64,000 nucleotides of DNA from Ailurus styani (GCA_002007465.1 LNAC01001898.1:1-64000), one strand, 5' to 3'. Counted from the stretch's first letter, positions 24,242 through 37,887 are shown. Notes: generated from the sequence alone by a model not told the origin. Made by a program: numbers and translations.

Positions 24242-24405
24242 TCAGTCCTCTCACTTTAAAGGTCAGGCTGTGGAAACCCAGATTTTCAAGGCATAACTGG
24301 TGCCAAATTCTCACCTTACTGATTCTCAGCCTAGTATTTTTCTCTGTTACACCTCATAAAAGTTTCATCACAGTGGGTTTCTACATATACGAAAATACAA
24401 TATTT

Positions 24406-24610
24406 CTTTTTTTTTTTTTTTTTTGAGAGAGAGAGAGAAAGAATGAGGTGGGGGAGGGGGTCTAAGAGGGAGGGACAGAGAGAGTGGGAGAGAGAATCTT
24501 AAGCAGGCTCCGGGCTCAGTGCAAAGCCTGAGGCGGGGCTCAATCTCTTGACCCTGAGACATGACCTGTAAGAGTCAGACGCTTAACTGATTGAGCCACC
24601 CATGCGCCCC
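24406..24610 (-). mobile_element. CAN-SINE, antisense, with target duplication
   Basis: Flanks gaaaatacaatatttc (24390-24405) and gagaatacagtatttc (24611-24626), two changes. Older subfamily body. Confidence 0.9.
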
Positions 24611-24793
24611 TGAGAATACAGTATTTCAACATGATGGATTTACCGTCCATCACCCATACAAGGTAGTAATATTTCTTGGGCTAATATAATCTATTGCTTT
24701 ATTTTCCTTCCCTTTCCTCAGCTGGGAGCAGGTGCAAATTTTCTGGATAAATCTTTGATTTTTGTAAGTAGATAGTGGTTTCAAAATGACTTT

Positions 24794-24986
24794 ATTTTTT
24801 TTGAAGATTTTATTTGGCAGAGAGAGAGAGAGAGTGAGTGAGTGAGAGTGCACACTAGCAGGGGGAGCAGCAGGCAGAGGGAGAGGGAGAAGCAGGGAGA
24901 TGGATGCTGGGCTGGATTCCAGGACCCTGGAATTATGACCTGAGTGGAAGGCAGACAACTTACTGACTGAGCCACCCTGGCGCCCC
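24794..24986 (-). mobile_element. CAN-SINE, antisense, with target duplication
   Basis: Flanks tcaaaatgacttta and tcagaaatgacttta. Shortened body with a (GAGT)n-like stretch near 24834. Confidence 0.9.
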
Positions 24987-25024
24987 TCAGAAATGACTTT
25001 AAAATTTAAGATGCACACATCTTT

Positions 25025-25211
25025 TTTTTTTTTCTTTTTAAAAGATTTTTATTTATTAGAGAGAGACTGTGAGAGAGGCAGAGAGAGAGGGAGAAGCAGA
25101 CTCCCTGCTGAGCAGGGAGCCCAATGCAGGGCTCCATCCTAGGACCCTGGGATCATGACCTGAGCTGAAGGCAGATGCTTAACTGACTGAGCCACCCAGG
25201 CGCCCCTAATT
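25025..25211 (-). mobile_element. CAN-SINE, antisense, with target duplication
   Basis: Flanks gcacacatctttt (25012-25024) and gcacacatctttg (from 25212). Fifth repeat-class insertion in a dense antisense cluster. Confidence 0.92.
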
Positions 25212-25586
25212 GCACACATCTTTGAAAGGGAGTTCAAAACTTGTTACTGAATTGCTAGTATTAATCTTGTACTTACAAGTGTGGGAACATTGCCTAGATT
25301 TGCTGGCTCATACCTTCTGTTAGCAAGTGGAGTTTCTTCCTAGAATTGAGGAAGTCTTTGGGTCAGCTCAGGGATATAACTTCTCTTTCTTGGTACTATA
25401 TAATCATTTTAAAAAATTAAGTAAAAATCAGTTCATGAATTTTATGGTTAAAAAGTGGGTTACTATGTTCCTCCAATTTAAAAATACTCATTATTTATTT
25501 TCAAGCTTTGCTTATTATGATTGGGATATGGTAGGTGAGTAATAGTAAACCAGCAAATAGTTTAATTTACTTTCTGGTGATTTTTT

Positions 25587-25747
25587 TTAAAGATTTTATT
25601 TATTTATTTGAGAGAGAGAGAGAGTAAGAAAGAGCATTCAAGGGGAGAAGGTCAGAGGGAGCAGCAGACTCCCCATGGAGCTGGGAGCCTGATGTGGGAC
25701 TCGATCCCGGAAGGCAGTCGCTTAACCAACTGAGCCACCCAGGTGTC
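25587..25747 (-). mobile_element. CAN-SINE, antisense, internally shortened
   Basis: Flanks tctggtgatttttt at 25573-25586 and from 25748. Part of the tRNA-derived body between 'gatcccgg' and 'aaggcag' is missing. Confidence 0.9.
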
Positions 25748-25761
25748 CTCTGGTGATTTTT

Positions 25762-27344
25762 TGACTCTCCTATAACATAATAGGGATGTCTTTCATTAGT
25801 TGAATTACAATTATGTTAATGGCATTACCTTCTTTCTTACATGTTGGAAGGTATTTAAATTTAGGCAAAAGGGAGCTTTTGCTCTTTAAACCATTCACTG
25901 GGTATTTTGACTGAGTTTCTCTGTCCTTCAAGTTTTTTCATGCTCTGAACAATCCATGTCCATGTTCTGAAGATCTAGGCTGTCATGATTTGGTCTCAGA
26001 CTCTAGCGCCATCCTTCCACGGACCCAGTGCCGCAGACTAAACTGGCTGTTTCAGCTTCAGTGTCTTTGCTTGTGTTCTGCCGGAAATGCCTCATAGATG
26101 GACAGATCCAGCCAAAGTTCTGCCCGTCCTTCCGTGTCCATTTGTGCTGCTTATTTAATGAGTTATTTCCTGTGTCTTTAATGGAAGCCTTCTCTTTCAT
26201 AACACTTTTGGGAGTCTTTCTCTGTGATGCAGTTTACCAATCCTGGTATCTTTGGTAATGCACTCTCTTATACGTGGGTGTTCAAATATATGTTTGCTTG
26301 AGCTTAAAAGACACTTAACAATTCATGTTATACATGCAAAGTTTTTTGTAGCTCGTAGAGCCCTTTAGTTTTATTTATACTTTTATCATCTCTTCTTTGA
26401 GAGAAGCACTGTTATGCTTTTCTTGGCTTTGATTCGATAGCACCTCTGTCCTGTTTCAGTTAAAATCTGACTTCTGCAGTTACCAAGGGATCCCTTGAGA
26501 GGAACTCAAATCTTTGGGTTGTAAATGGTGAAGGCACATTGTCACAAGAAAAATCGTTGTTGCCTGTGTTTATGGTATTGGACAAAATAATCACACTTCC
26601 AACTTTTGAGTATTAAAGATTAGAAAAGGCCCAGAGAGCCTCGCCAGGGGTGTGTATGGTGCTGGGCTAAGAAGCCTGGTCTGTATCCCTGGCTCGAGAC
26701 AGCAGGGGCTTGAACCGAATGTCATGGGTTCTGATGTCCTGCAGAGCTCAAGCCTTTCTGAGCTATTTCACTTGCTTTGCTTGTTCTCGCCCTGGATCTT
26801 GAAGGTGCCTGTCGAGGTGACTCCACATCGGAGGATCCCCTCCTGAGCTGTTCAAGGCTGCGGGATATTCCTGGGCAGGCTTTGGGGTAGTCCTGGGCTT
26901 GGTTGACTCTTTAGTTTACAACCCTTCTCCTCTCCTTTTGTCCCAGTTTTCCAAAAACTATCTTGGGACCAGTGAGCATCCTTAGTGTATAAAACTTGGA
27001 GTTGAGAGGAATTTGGCCTTAGAAGGCCTAGTACCTTCTAAGTTGCAGTAATCACTGGTTTCCACGACCCATGTTTCCCAGGACAGTATGCTTTTCAAAT
27101 ACTGCGCATTATTGCTCACCCAGGTATATTCTTGTTTGCTTTTTGTTTTAGGAAAATACATTCTTAGGTTTCTGTTTTCTTTAAATTAACCACTTGCTTG
27201 TTGAGCTAATATGTGGAACCAGGGAGTTTCAAGTACATTTTCCTATTTGTATCGTAGTTAAATTAATCAAGCAAGGAGGTCCTGAGCTATTAGGAATTTC
27301 TCCAGCTGAGTTAGGAGCACCAGCCAGTACTTGCTTTGGGCATT
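25762..27344. other. Intron 1 sequence, nothing recognised
   Basis: No exon or repeat could be assigned. GC rises slightly at 26640-26900 but no gene signal is clear. Confidence 0.4.
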
Positions 27345-27765
27345 ATTGGTAAGAGCTAATACTTAAAGAGGGCTTCCTCTGTGCCAGCTGCTGTTCGGAT
27401 TGTTTTGTGTCTGGATTGCTCATCCAATGCTGACATTTTGGGCTGGGTATTTTTTCATTGTGGGGTATTTTTTCATTGATGCTTCCCTGCAGCATCTCTG
27501 GACTTTAACTAGATATCAGGGACACCTCCCCCAGTTGTAACAACCAAAAATATCTCACCGGCCCCAATACCTGGACAACTGCTGCTTTATAGAAACTAAT
27601 ATATTCCTCGCAACAGCCCTCTGAAGTACACTGCATCATTATTGTCCACGTTTTACAGAAGGAGAAGCTGAGGTGCAGAGAGGTTAAAGTAGCTTGTCTA
27701 AGGTTATGCAACTAATAAGCAGAGGACTGACACCAGGCACAGCTCTTTGTGAACCCCGTCCCCAC
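27345..27765 (-). mobile_element. MIR element, antisense, interrupted
   Basis: 27345-27420 ('gcttcctctgtgccagctgc') and 27590-27765 ('ttttacagaaggagaagctg', 'ggttatgcaactaataagca') are the two halves of a reversed MIR. The middle (about 27430-27585) is unrelated sequence. Confidence 0.65.
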
Positions 27766-28879
27766 ACAACCAGCTGAGACTGGGCCCCAACTACTGGGGG
27801 TCCATAGACCATGTAAACTAGGAGTCCAGACAAATGCCAAAAAGGACGAGGCAGGGCTGTAAGTAAGTGAGGTGGCTGGGTGACCAACTGGGGAGCTGGG
27901 GAGTATTGCCAGGATTGCCTATATTTGAAGAGAAACTAGAAATTTGGATTTGTGTAGGGAAGTGCTCATATTTTAATATTGGCAATTAATTTGGTGTTTA
28001 TAAAACATCATGTAAGCCAACAGACAAATAAACATTGTCACCTATGTATGGGCAGGGTTTGGTCCCGGGGAATCAGTTTGCAGTCTTTTCTTTTGTTTGG
28101 AGCATTGTGACATTATAGGGAAGTGTGTGTGCTTTTGATGGGGGTTTCTGTGTGGAGGGCGGGTTTCCCTGTGAAGGCCCTGGAAATGAGGGTGGGAAGG
28201 GGCTTCCAGACTAGAAGGGCTGTCTTGCTGTTTTTTAAGCCAGAAGAGTGTGAGAATTAAAGCTGGCCTTCCGACACCCTTTGAACTTTTAGTGCTCTGC
28301 TGCTCAGAGCAGACCATTTGAAAGTTCTGGACTCTTACACCCTTCAGCAGCATTTGTACCTGTTTCTGTACTTGCTTGTACAGGTGGCAAAATACATACT
28401 TTTATAGGACATGGAGAAAACATAAATTCTGGAATCCTGGAATGGCTATATCCTAGAGTAGCAAACCACAACTAGGCCTCACTTTGTTGGCTGCCAGAAA
28501 CCCTTTGAGTCTGGTTTAACGCTTTGAAGGGCCAGCATCTCTGCCTGCATTTCAGTAGCCGATGGACAGCTATGGCCTTTGGCGCATTTTTCTTGTCCTC
28601 AGACTCTGACCCCCTCAGTTGAGGCTGTGTAACCTCTTGCCCCTGCTCTTGGCGTGAAAAGCGAGCCCTCGCTCCTGTGCTGACCATCCATGGTCCTTGT
28701 TACCTGTCCTCCTTTCTGGCCCAGCTGCACCTCTGAGGCTTGCTCACGTGGGATCCCTCCCAGACCGTCTGTGGCTCAGTGCTCCTGGACATGCTCCTGC
28801 ACCTCTGTTTTTAATTTACTCCAGTCTTCCTCTTATTCACAGTATATATTTCCTTTCCATTTCTTGCAAAGTTATACAT

Positions 28880-29140
28880 TTACTCTTGGGCCAGCTTTTT
28901 CATGGACCCTTTTCTGGTCATCACAACCTAAAGTTCAATCTTCTCTGTATTATAATTATCTTAGGCTTTGATTTCTAATTATTTGTATAACCACTTTACC
29001 TCCTTTGTAAAACTGTTCTACTTGATTGTTATATACTTGAGGTGTGTCTTTCCCATCTTAGTTTTCCTCACAGCTTCCAGCATAGTGTTTTACTTGTGAT
29101 AGATACTTAAGTATCATCTATTTGGCTTCCATTCCTATAG
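28880..29140 (+). mobile_element. Possible L2 3' fragment
   Basis: A pyrimidine-rich stretch ending 'cagcttccagcatagtgttt' resembles the L2 3' end. Weak. Confidence 0.35.
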
Positions 29141-29449
29141 TGGTTTCTTTCTCTTTTTCCATGTATTTGTATCAGTTTATGTAGTGTGTTGTTGGAATGA
29201 CGTGAGTTAATAGCATTCAAAATGGATTGGAGAAAAAGATCAAATGAATTAATTTGGGGCATTTTGATTCATTGTTTTGTCAGTTAATAATTACTATAAT
29301 TAAAAAAAGTTCAGATAGTCTTTGTTCATTTAATGTAATATATTGCAACTCCAGACATGTATATAAACTTGCCTAATTTGGGGCAACAAGCACCCAGACA
29401 GACCTCAGACTTTTTATATGATGATATTTGTGATTCATGAATTGAACAA

Positions 29450-29850
29450 ACAGATCAAATGCATAACACATAGTCAGGGATTTCCCTAGGTGCATAGGAT
29501 ATAGACGTGTCTTGTAGGAACTCTCAGTCTAGCATTGAGAAAAGGATGTGTGAACAATGTGTAAAAGATTAGAGGTGTCATTAAATATATATGACATGTG
29601 TGTCATCCAATGAGGTTATGGAAGGTTTCTTTGAGGTAGTGGTACTTAAGCTTCCTTAAACAGCGAATGGGCTTATTACTGCTGTTATTTAAGTGCTCCG
29701 ATGAAAAGACTCTCCAGGAAGATGGAGCATTAGGGCAATTGCATGAATGGTGAAATTTCCTCCTGTACAGGGAACTAAAAATAGGCCCCCTATGGCTAGA
29801 GCCCTGGGTGTGAGAGAAATGGAATTTGGAATAGAGGGATGAAATGGTTC
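29450..29850 (+). repeat. Ancient interspersed repeat, copy 2
   Basis: Same order as copy 1: 'ggaactctcagtctagcatt', 'gaaggtttctttgaggtagt', then 'gagccctgggtgtgagagaa'. Diverged. Confidence 0.4.
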
Positions 29851-32800
29851 GTTCAGATTTTCAGTTTTTACAAAAACGAGCATGTTACCGCCATGGAGGA
29901 TGTTTCCGAGATGAGTGAATCTGAATTATTGGAGTAATGTGAATGAGTGATAATTGGGAAAACTGGAAAAGTCCATTAAGAGATATTAGGGGAAATGACA
30001 TGGTCACCAGTTCAGAATATGGAGCTCACAGCAGAATCAAATTTAATGCTTATCTTCATAATAAAAGCTGTACACAAAAAAATATGGGTTATTATTTGTT
30101 AGTTTTTCCTCCCCTAAACATTTTTTGAAGTATTTATGGGTAGTGTATATATTCTACACCAATATCTGAATTTTAAGTCATTCTTACAGTTTTGGTTTTG
30201 ACTTTGGAATTACTTATCTCTTGTTACATTATTTGAGAGCAAATAATAGAGCTGGTTTCAAACCTTTATTGAGAACCTTGAGAGCTTAAAGAGATCCTAC
30301 TACTTGTGTGATGTCGTCTGCCTCTGTAACATTCTCTGAGTCCATTCCCATTATGAGGCTATAATTCCGTTTTCTGAGTATGTTAACCTATAGCTGCACT
30401 GAGCCTTATAATTAGTGGTGTTTGTTTTTGTGATTCTGTTTCCTGAAGCATAAGCTGAAGTCATCGGATGCTGATCTTCTGAAGGTCAGTTTCCTATGTG
30501 ACCAACTAAGAAGTCTGATGAAAGAAGGAAAGGTTACCATTTTCTTGCTTTGTTTTGTTTTTTTCCAAATCCAGGCATCAAGATTTTGCCATTGATTTTC
30601 CTCATCTGTCATGTGCACCAAGCAGACCTTCACCCACAGTAAAGATTAGTAATTATGTTAGGAACTATGTACCATCTTTGTATATCTAAGTGTAGGAGAT
30701 GACATATATAACTTCTGCCTGTGGGTAGATATACTCCTTGGCAAAGATGTGAATGACTGTTCCTTCTCTTGGCTTGCTCTGGTTTGTGAATTAGGGAGTT
30801 GGCCTTGGCTAATGCCAGGGGCAGTTGATATTCCCTCTTCTGTGGCATTACTCTTGGTGCACCACTTCTCCCAGCATTGGAGCCACTAAGGAGCAGTGAG
30901 GAGAGGATGGCTTTGTCAGCTAGAGTGACAGTTGCAGGAACACTTATTTCTCCTTTCACGGAAGGAGTCTTGTGCTGTTGAATGAAGAGAAACCCTGCTT
31001 GCTTCTGAATAGCCACCTTAGCTTTGCTGTCTGCTTGTCAGCTGCCTACTTGGAATTTAGCTTCAGGTTTCCCCGGGTAGAAGAGATAAGTTTGGGGAGG
31101 GCTACAGAGAATGTGTGATGAACACATTCTTAATTCTAGTCATTGAGATGAAGAGAGATGGTTACTAAAAGAAGTGTCCATTTGTGGCCACTTGCCTATG
31201 ATTCCTGGGAGATCAGTGAGCTCACTGCCTTAGGATATTACTGATTTTCAGATCTAGATCAATAAGATGATAGTTCTGTCCTGAAAACTGAAAGCCTGTA
31301 TTTGAAAATTCCTTGCAGTGACCACTGAAGAAATGGCATTACCTGGTGCGGAATGTGTCCTCATTTGCACTGGAAAATATTTAAGTTTCTAAACTGAGGG
31401 ATTTGTTGGTTTACAGCTTCCTCTGGAGCTTCCGGGGTGTAATCTGAAACTGGCTGCTCTGTGTGCAGGGCAGGGACAGTGAAGAAAGAGACAGACCACT
31501 TCACATCGGTTGTGGCGGTTGTAGGGATGAGGGAACTTACTTACAAGGCTTGTCTTGAGCAGTTGCAAGATGAGTAGTTTTCCTCACCGGGCCTCCAGAA
31601 TCTTAAAAGTTTATGTTGAGGGCTCGAGGGAGTTCAGTCAATCACACACGCCCAGTCCAGATGGCCTCAGCACCACAGTTCTATTTCAAGGCTGTATCTT
31701 TGAAGCATCTTCTGAGAGAGAGGAACACAAGCAGAATACACATTCCAAGGACAGGAAAGGGGGTGGGGAGTCTCCAGACGGCCAGGTCCAGGTCACAGGT
31801 TGGCTGGTGGTCATGTCTTCTTGATGATCTCCTCCAACAGACCTCATTTGTCTAGGAAGTAATATGACGGTTGAGTCCATCATTGCTAAAGCTGGCAGCA
31901 CATCCCTAAGAGGAAGTTTTAAATATTCATGAGAATGTGTGCACTAAGGAGCAACACGGTTGCTCTGAATTACCACCTACTCATGGGTGAGAGTACTAAT
32001 GAATTCAAAATTGGGAAAAATAGTGCTAACTCCATAATAACCATAATAACTGATTTCCTGTGATTTTTTAGGAAAGCTAAAAGTAGATTTTGTTCTGTGG
32101 GAAGAAGAAAAAGTTCTGGAAAATGGTGGGTAGTCAGCAACCAAAAAAATCAGCAGTCTTTTATACCTGTGGAAATAACTTTGTTTGACTCATGAAGGGA
32201 AATGGGGTTATGTATAGCTTCTGTGACCTAGAAGATTAAAATAAAGTTGCTTCTAGGTGAGTTGTGAAGGAAATGCATGAGTATAGAAGTTAGAGCCAGA
32301 GCAGCGAAAGGGAGAAAAGCTGTAAAAATCTATTTGAGCACCGGAAGAGATCTGCTAGCGGGAGACTCAGAGTTTGGAGAGAGACAGTAGAAGTTGGAGG
32401 AAGGTAGCTATAGAGACCATGTTGTTCCAGTTATTCTGGGCCACCTGATAGCTGTTTCTGGAAAAGATGAATATTCTTGTTTGCGAGAGCCCATCCTGAG
32501 AGCGATTTTTTTTTTTATTTGAATGGTGAAGAGATGTGGCTGTAACATGCCAGCCATCTGACTCAGCCAGTGCTGGTGGCATAACTGGCTACCGAGTTGT
32601 CAACCCTTGCGGAGGTAGTCAGCTAACGACATAAACTCCCAACGTGACTGGCCTCTCCATGGCATGCTGCCATTTTGCCAACCTGTAATCTGTGGAAGAA
32701 CAAATCTACATTGTCAAATGTCCTTCCACTCTCCAGCTGGCTCATCTTCCCTTGGACCAGGCAACACCCAGGGGCATGGTTATTGTCAGGGGTGCTCACT

Positions 32801-33089
32801 TGACTCCCTTCTTTCCCTCCTTCCTTCCTTCCTTCCTTTCTTCCTTCCTTCCTTCCTTCCTCTTCGTCATTCCCTTCTATTATTTTTGTATCTGTCTCCT
32901 CAACTAGATGGAAGTTCTGCCGAGAGTGGGGGAACTTGCATTGCTTTTTGAATCCTTCTAAATGTCCTTGGGGTTTTACATTTTCTAAGTGTTCAGTGCT
33001 TATTATTTAACAAAATGGGAACTTTTAGTGGACCTAAAGTGGGCCCCCCTCTTAATTATTTTCTGTTCTACTAATAAAGACACTTTGTT
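29851..33089. other. Intron 1 sequence, nearly repeat-free
   Basis: The longest stretch of the window without a young repeat. Only the (TTCC)n run at 32811 is clear. An open minus-strand frame of 128 codons (30630-31016) has no recognised domain. Worth checking for conserved non-coding elements. Confidence 0.4.
32811..32863. repeat. (TTCC)n microsatellite
   Basis: About 50 bp of ttcc units with one variant (tttc). Confidence 0.9.
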
Positions 33090-33930
33090 TTTTTCTCATC
33101 TTTTATGGAAAGAAGGGAGAACATTCAAATTTCTGTTCTATTGCATGGTTTTAACTTCCATCCCTAAGCTACTGACTCTCAAATTTCTTTCTCTAGCTCA
33201 GACCTCTTCCCTGAGCTCCTGACTTATTTCCAGCTACTTACTTTAATAATAAGTACTATCCACTTGGATATTAATAAGCATTTCATCCTTTATGTGTCCA
33301 CAATGAACTGATGTTCTTCCTTGAAGTTGCCCCTCCACAGTCTTCTCCATTTCAGTAAATAGCAGCTCCATCCTTCATTTTCCCCCCGGCTGTAAACCCG
33401 GTAGTTCTCCTTGCGTCCTTCCTTTATCCCATACCCCGCATCCAGTCCATCAACAAATGCTTTTGGCTCGTATTGAGGACCAGTCTGCTCTTACCACCTC
33501 CATGCTCCACGCTGGTCTCCTAAGTTAGAGTATTACCCCCGTCCTGAATTGTTACCGTATCTGCTGATTGGTCTTCCTGCTTCTCTGGTTCTCTCAGCTA
33601 GAAAGCCTCCACTGAAAACCTTCCAGTGTCTTCCTGTCTCATGAAAGTCTTTACAGTGGCCTGTAAGACCCTCCGTCCCTTCTGAACTTCTCTCTTATCC
33701 TCTCCTGCTGCTCTCCAGCTCCGTTACTTAGCTGCAGCCAAGCCGAAAGCTAATGATTTGTCTGTACTCCAAGGTGTCCAACTCCACCCCTCCTCAGGGC
33801 ATTGCCCTTAATCTTCCTCTCCCTGCAGTGACCTTTGCTGGTCTTTGCTCCACCTTCTCAGTGAGGTCATCCTAAACAACGCCGTTTAAACGCACTTTTT
33901 TGTTTACCCCCTGCCTCCTTTAGAAAGTCG
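33090..33930 (+). mobile_element. L2 element, 3' part
   Basis: The order 'aaaaccttccagtgtcttcc', 'ctgtaagaccctccgtccct', then 'cctcctcagggcattgccct' is that of the L2 3' region. Heavily diverged. Confidence 0.6.
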
Positions 33931-33939
33931 GCCTTCCAG

Positions 33940-34077
33940 TGGGAGAGAGAATCCCAAGCCAGTTCCCCACTGAGCAGGCAGCCGGATGTGGGGACGGATT
34001 CCGCAGCCCTGAGATTATGACCCCAGCCGAAATCAAGAGTCAGACACCTAACTTACTAAGGCACCCAAATGCCCCTG
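33940..34077 (-). mobile_element. Old CAN-SINE fragment, antisense
   Basis: 'gagagagaatcccaagccag' to 'cacccaaatgcccctga'. Its A-tail end is missing and it is diverged. Confidence 0.7.
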
Positions 34078-34237
34078 ATACAACTTTTTTTATAAGCAGC
34101 TTCTGATTCCTTAGCCTATTCACTTACTTCCACTGATGAACAGTCATGTTATTTTCAGTTTTTATGTAACTCTAAACCAATAAACATGCTTGTGAATAAA
34201 TCCTTAAAAAAAAAAAAAGAAAGAAAGACAGAAAAGA

Positions 34238-34393
34238 AAAAAGAAAGTCTGCTTTCTGCCCAGGTCATGATCTTAGGGTCCTGGGATCAAGCCTCGAGTC
34301 GGGCTCCCTGCTCAGCAGCCAGTCTTTTTCTCCCTCTGTGAGCTCTCTCACTCTCGCTTGCTCTCAAATAAATAAATAAAATCTTTAAAAAGA
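34238..34393 (+). mobile_element. CAN-SINE, sense, 5' truncated
   Basis: It begins within the body ('gtctgctttctgcccaggtc') and lacks the tRNA-like head. Tail (AAAT)n at 34370. Preceded by an A/G-rich run (34205-34245). Confidence 0.75.
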
Positions 34394-36194
34394 AAGTAAG
34401 CTCTGTGAGGGCAGGAAATATTTTTGATTTTGTTCATTGCCCCATCCCATATTCAGAGGAAGACCTGACACAGTTTTTTGGTGTTTGACACATATTTGTG
34501 GGGTAAATAAAATAGACATAGTATTTTCCTGGCAAACTGAATTTTCAAAAGTTATCAAGTGCAATTTTAACATTTTGTAGTACACATCTAGATTGTTTCT
34601 CAGTATATGTTTTAGTTTGCCTCATAAATTACACAAACATCAGTATGCATTTATCTAGCCATCTTTAAATCTTAATATTTCTATGTTAAGTGTCAAATAA
34701 AAGTTCACTAATATTTTTACTATTGCTATAGAAATAGATCACTTAGAAATTAAGTTTTTATAAAAACAGGTTTGGGCTTGGGAGATTAATTAGTATTGTT
34801 AGAAGACTGACTTAAAATACTATAACATATTTGTTTTTTGCTTTAGTTTTTCCAAGTCGTTGATATTAATTTCTAAATAAATCTTAGTCCTGAAACATAT
34901 CATTGAAAACTTAAGTCCTATTTATGCACACACTGTTACTTTGATATGTTGATATTATCAGAAATTATTGAGTGATACAAGACTACAAGAAATGACAGAG
35001 GTTTTTAATAGAAAGCCTTGAATGTATGTGTTGGGACGGTGGGAAGAGGGCAGAAAGTAGCAGCAAAGAGAGAGCAGGTTTATCAGGAAGGAATGAAAGC
35101 TTTCATTATATCCCAAGTGAATAAACAACACTAGAAAAGACCTAGCAAATAAATATGTGGAATGAAACTATGGAAAGTATATAGAGAGATATTACTATGG
35201 AGTCAGACATTCTAAATTCTTAAAGAGAAGTAAGAGAAAGAACAGAAGGAAGTGGTGTAGAAATGTAGCAATCAGTGTAGTATAATAAATCAGCTGCATG
35301 AATTAAACAGCATCTGGTATGCCTGAGCCTCAGTGGATGATGCCTTGTAAAAAAATCTCTCTCCGCCAGTCTGGGAAGAGTTTGGGTACTAATATATGGA
35401 ACCAAATGAAGGACAGATTTGGCTTCTGAAAGCTTATAGGAAAATGATTATCTTGTGCACATTTTCATTAAAGACCTGAGCAAACTTTAGAGCCCAGACT
35501 GTTGCTCAGTATACCTTCCCACTCTTTCATTTAAGCCTCGGGACAAACCGGAAAGGCCATTATTAGGGGTTTGACACTGGCTGAATGTTCAGACAGAATG
35601 ACTACTGTCTTCAGTCACAAGTACTTAGGAAGTCTTCAACCAGTTTTCATTTGTGTGGGGATAATATGATAGTTACATTAAGGGCAAAATTATTTGCATG
35701 ACTGGAGCTCTTACAGAGGTTTTCCTATTCATCTGTCACTGTGTCTTAAACTGTCATGTACAGAAGGATTATGCAAATGTGTGCAGAATCCATGTGCATT
35801 CTGTTTTATAGAATGATTTAAGTGGTTTTCTGGGATGATTCTGGTTCCTCTGTGCTCTGAAAGGTAGCTCACACTGTAGCAAAGTTAATTGAATGATTTT
35901 TTTGTAATGAAAATTTATATTTGCTCTCTGTAATATCCACATGCTACATATGTACGTGTATGCACATTACATTTAAATATATATTGTATGTGTGTTTATA
36001 GATACTGGATGGATGGATAGATAAATAGAGACAACTCTATTACAAAACATCTTTCTATCCTGTTTCTCTGAACTATTCATAAGTTAAACCATGTACTTCA
36101 TGACACTCACTACTCAGTACTTCAGCATGAGTCTCCTACGAATAGAGGCATTCTCCTGCATCACCAGAAGACTGAACTATAATCAGTTCCCCAA

Positions 36195-36262
36195 TTGTCT
36201 TCTGTAACTTTTTCTCTTCTCCTCTTTTTTTCTTTTCTTTCTCTTCCTTTTCTTTTTTTGCT
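36195..36262. repeat. Pyrimidine-rich tract
   Basis: About 65 bp almost purely C and T ('ttttctcttctcctcttttt'). Confidence 0.6.
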
Positions 36263-36847
36263 TTTAAATTCAAGATTCAATCTAGGCTTGTTCAATGCGT
36301 TTGGTAGTTGTGTCTCTTGATTTTTTTTGAGTTCGAAGAGTATCCACAACACTTTTCCGTCTTTCTGTTCTTGTTTTGTTTTTAACCACATTGACTTCTT
36401 TGAACAGTCCACAATACCTGTCTTGGAGAACATCCCAAAAGCTGTGTTTGTCTAATTGTTTCTTTATGGCTAAAATCAGGTTAAACATTTTTTGCTAGGG
36501 TATGTCATGATAGATAATTGGTGTTGTGTACTTCTTACTGCGTCACATCAGGAGGTGTATGATAATGTCAGCTTATTCCAGGATTGGTAATGCTGTTTGG
36601 TTGGGTACAGATGGTGGCTGCCAGATCTCTTCACTGTAAAGGTATATTATCCCCAATGGAATTATTAGATAATCTGAGGGATAATACTTTGAGACTGTGA
36701 AGATCCTATTTCTCAACAACCTTTTAATAAGTTTTAGCATCCGTTAACGATTCTTACATGGCTCAGTTACTCCAACTGTGCATTACAAATTGTTGATTTT
36801 TCTAATTTTATTGTCCCTTCTTTCATCTGTAAAGGAGAACTTCTACC

Positions 36848-36849
<2 letters not shown>

Positions 36850-36881
<32 letters not shown>
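36850..36881. repeat. (TC)n microsatellite
   Basis: About 16 tc units followed by a short T-run. Confidence 0.9.
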
Positions 36882-36886
<5 letters not shown>

Positions 36887-37014
36887 ACAATACTACTGTG
36901 GACTTCTGGAACTTTTAAATTTTTCCAACATTACTGCCATTACTAATTTTCATGTTTAGGTCATCCCACATTGGCCAGGAAAAACCTCAAGACAGCCTAT
37001 ACAGTTATTTGAAA

Positions 37015-37697
37015 TGATTTTGGTTTTTTATGTCTCTAAGAAATCTTCGCTTATAGAAAGGTTTAAAAATATTCTCCTACACATTCTTATTTTATACACA
37101 GTGTGAGTCAGAGTTCAAAGTCCCTTTTTTTTTTTTCACCTTCAGTTTTGATATCTGGTTGTCCTGGCATCATTTGTTGAAAACAAACTTTCTTTTGACC
37201 CTTGGATTGCTCTGATATTTTTGTCCAAAGTCAAGTGATCATATAAGTACAGGTCTATTTCTAGGCTGTCTGTTATGTTCCATTGATCTATTTGTTGAAC
37301 TTTATTCTAGTACCATACTGTTTTCATTACTGAAGCATTATAGAAAATCTTTAGGTTAGGCAGTGAGTCTTCCAATTTTGTTTTTTTTTTCTCAAGATTG
37401 CTTTGGATATTCTCATTTCTTTGCATTTGTATATATTATTTTAGAATTAGTTTGTCAATTTCTACCAAAAAGAACTTGATGGGATTATTATTGGAATTGA
37501 GTTGTATCTATAGATTGATTTGGGGGAATTGAAATATTAACAGTATGAATTCTTCTACTCCATAAACATTATATATCTCTCCATTTATTTTCATCTTTAT
37601 TTTCTAAGCAGTGTTTTTTAGTTTTCAGTGTTGAGATCTTGCGTATATCTTGTTAAATTTATTTTAATGTTTTTGATGCCATTTTAAATAGTCTATT
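37015..37697 (-). mobile_element. L1 ORF2 fragment, antisense
   Basis: 'ggttgtcctggcatcatttg', 'tctatttctaggctgtctgt' and 'aagattgctttggatattct' are the typical reversed ORF2 words. Both ends are lost. Confidence 0.7.
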
Positions 37698-37887
37698 TTT
37701 TTTAAGGTTTATTTATTTAATTTTTAGAGATAGAGAAAGAGTGCATGCAGAGGAAGAGGCAGAAGGAGACAAGCAGACTCCCCATTCAGCAGGGAGTCTG
37801 ATGCAGGGCTCAATCCTAGGACTCTAAGGTCATGACCAGAGTCTAAATCAAGAGTCAGACGCTTACCTGACTAAACCACGGTGCCCC
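37698..37887 (-). mobile_element. CAN-SINE, antisense, older
   Basis: T-run at left, body with 'agtctaaatcaagagtcaga', decayed head. It sits at the end of the L1 fragment. Confidence 0.85.

Larger units (their letters stand above)
34394..37014. other. Intron 1 sequence, nothing recognised
   Basis: AT-rich; only simple C/T-rich tracts at 36195 and 36850 stand out. Confidence 0.4.

Noticed and set aside
30630..31016. 128-codon minus-strand frame
   Set aside because: No known domain, no Kozak or splice support; treated as chance until conservation is shown.
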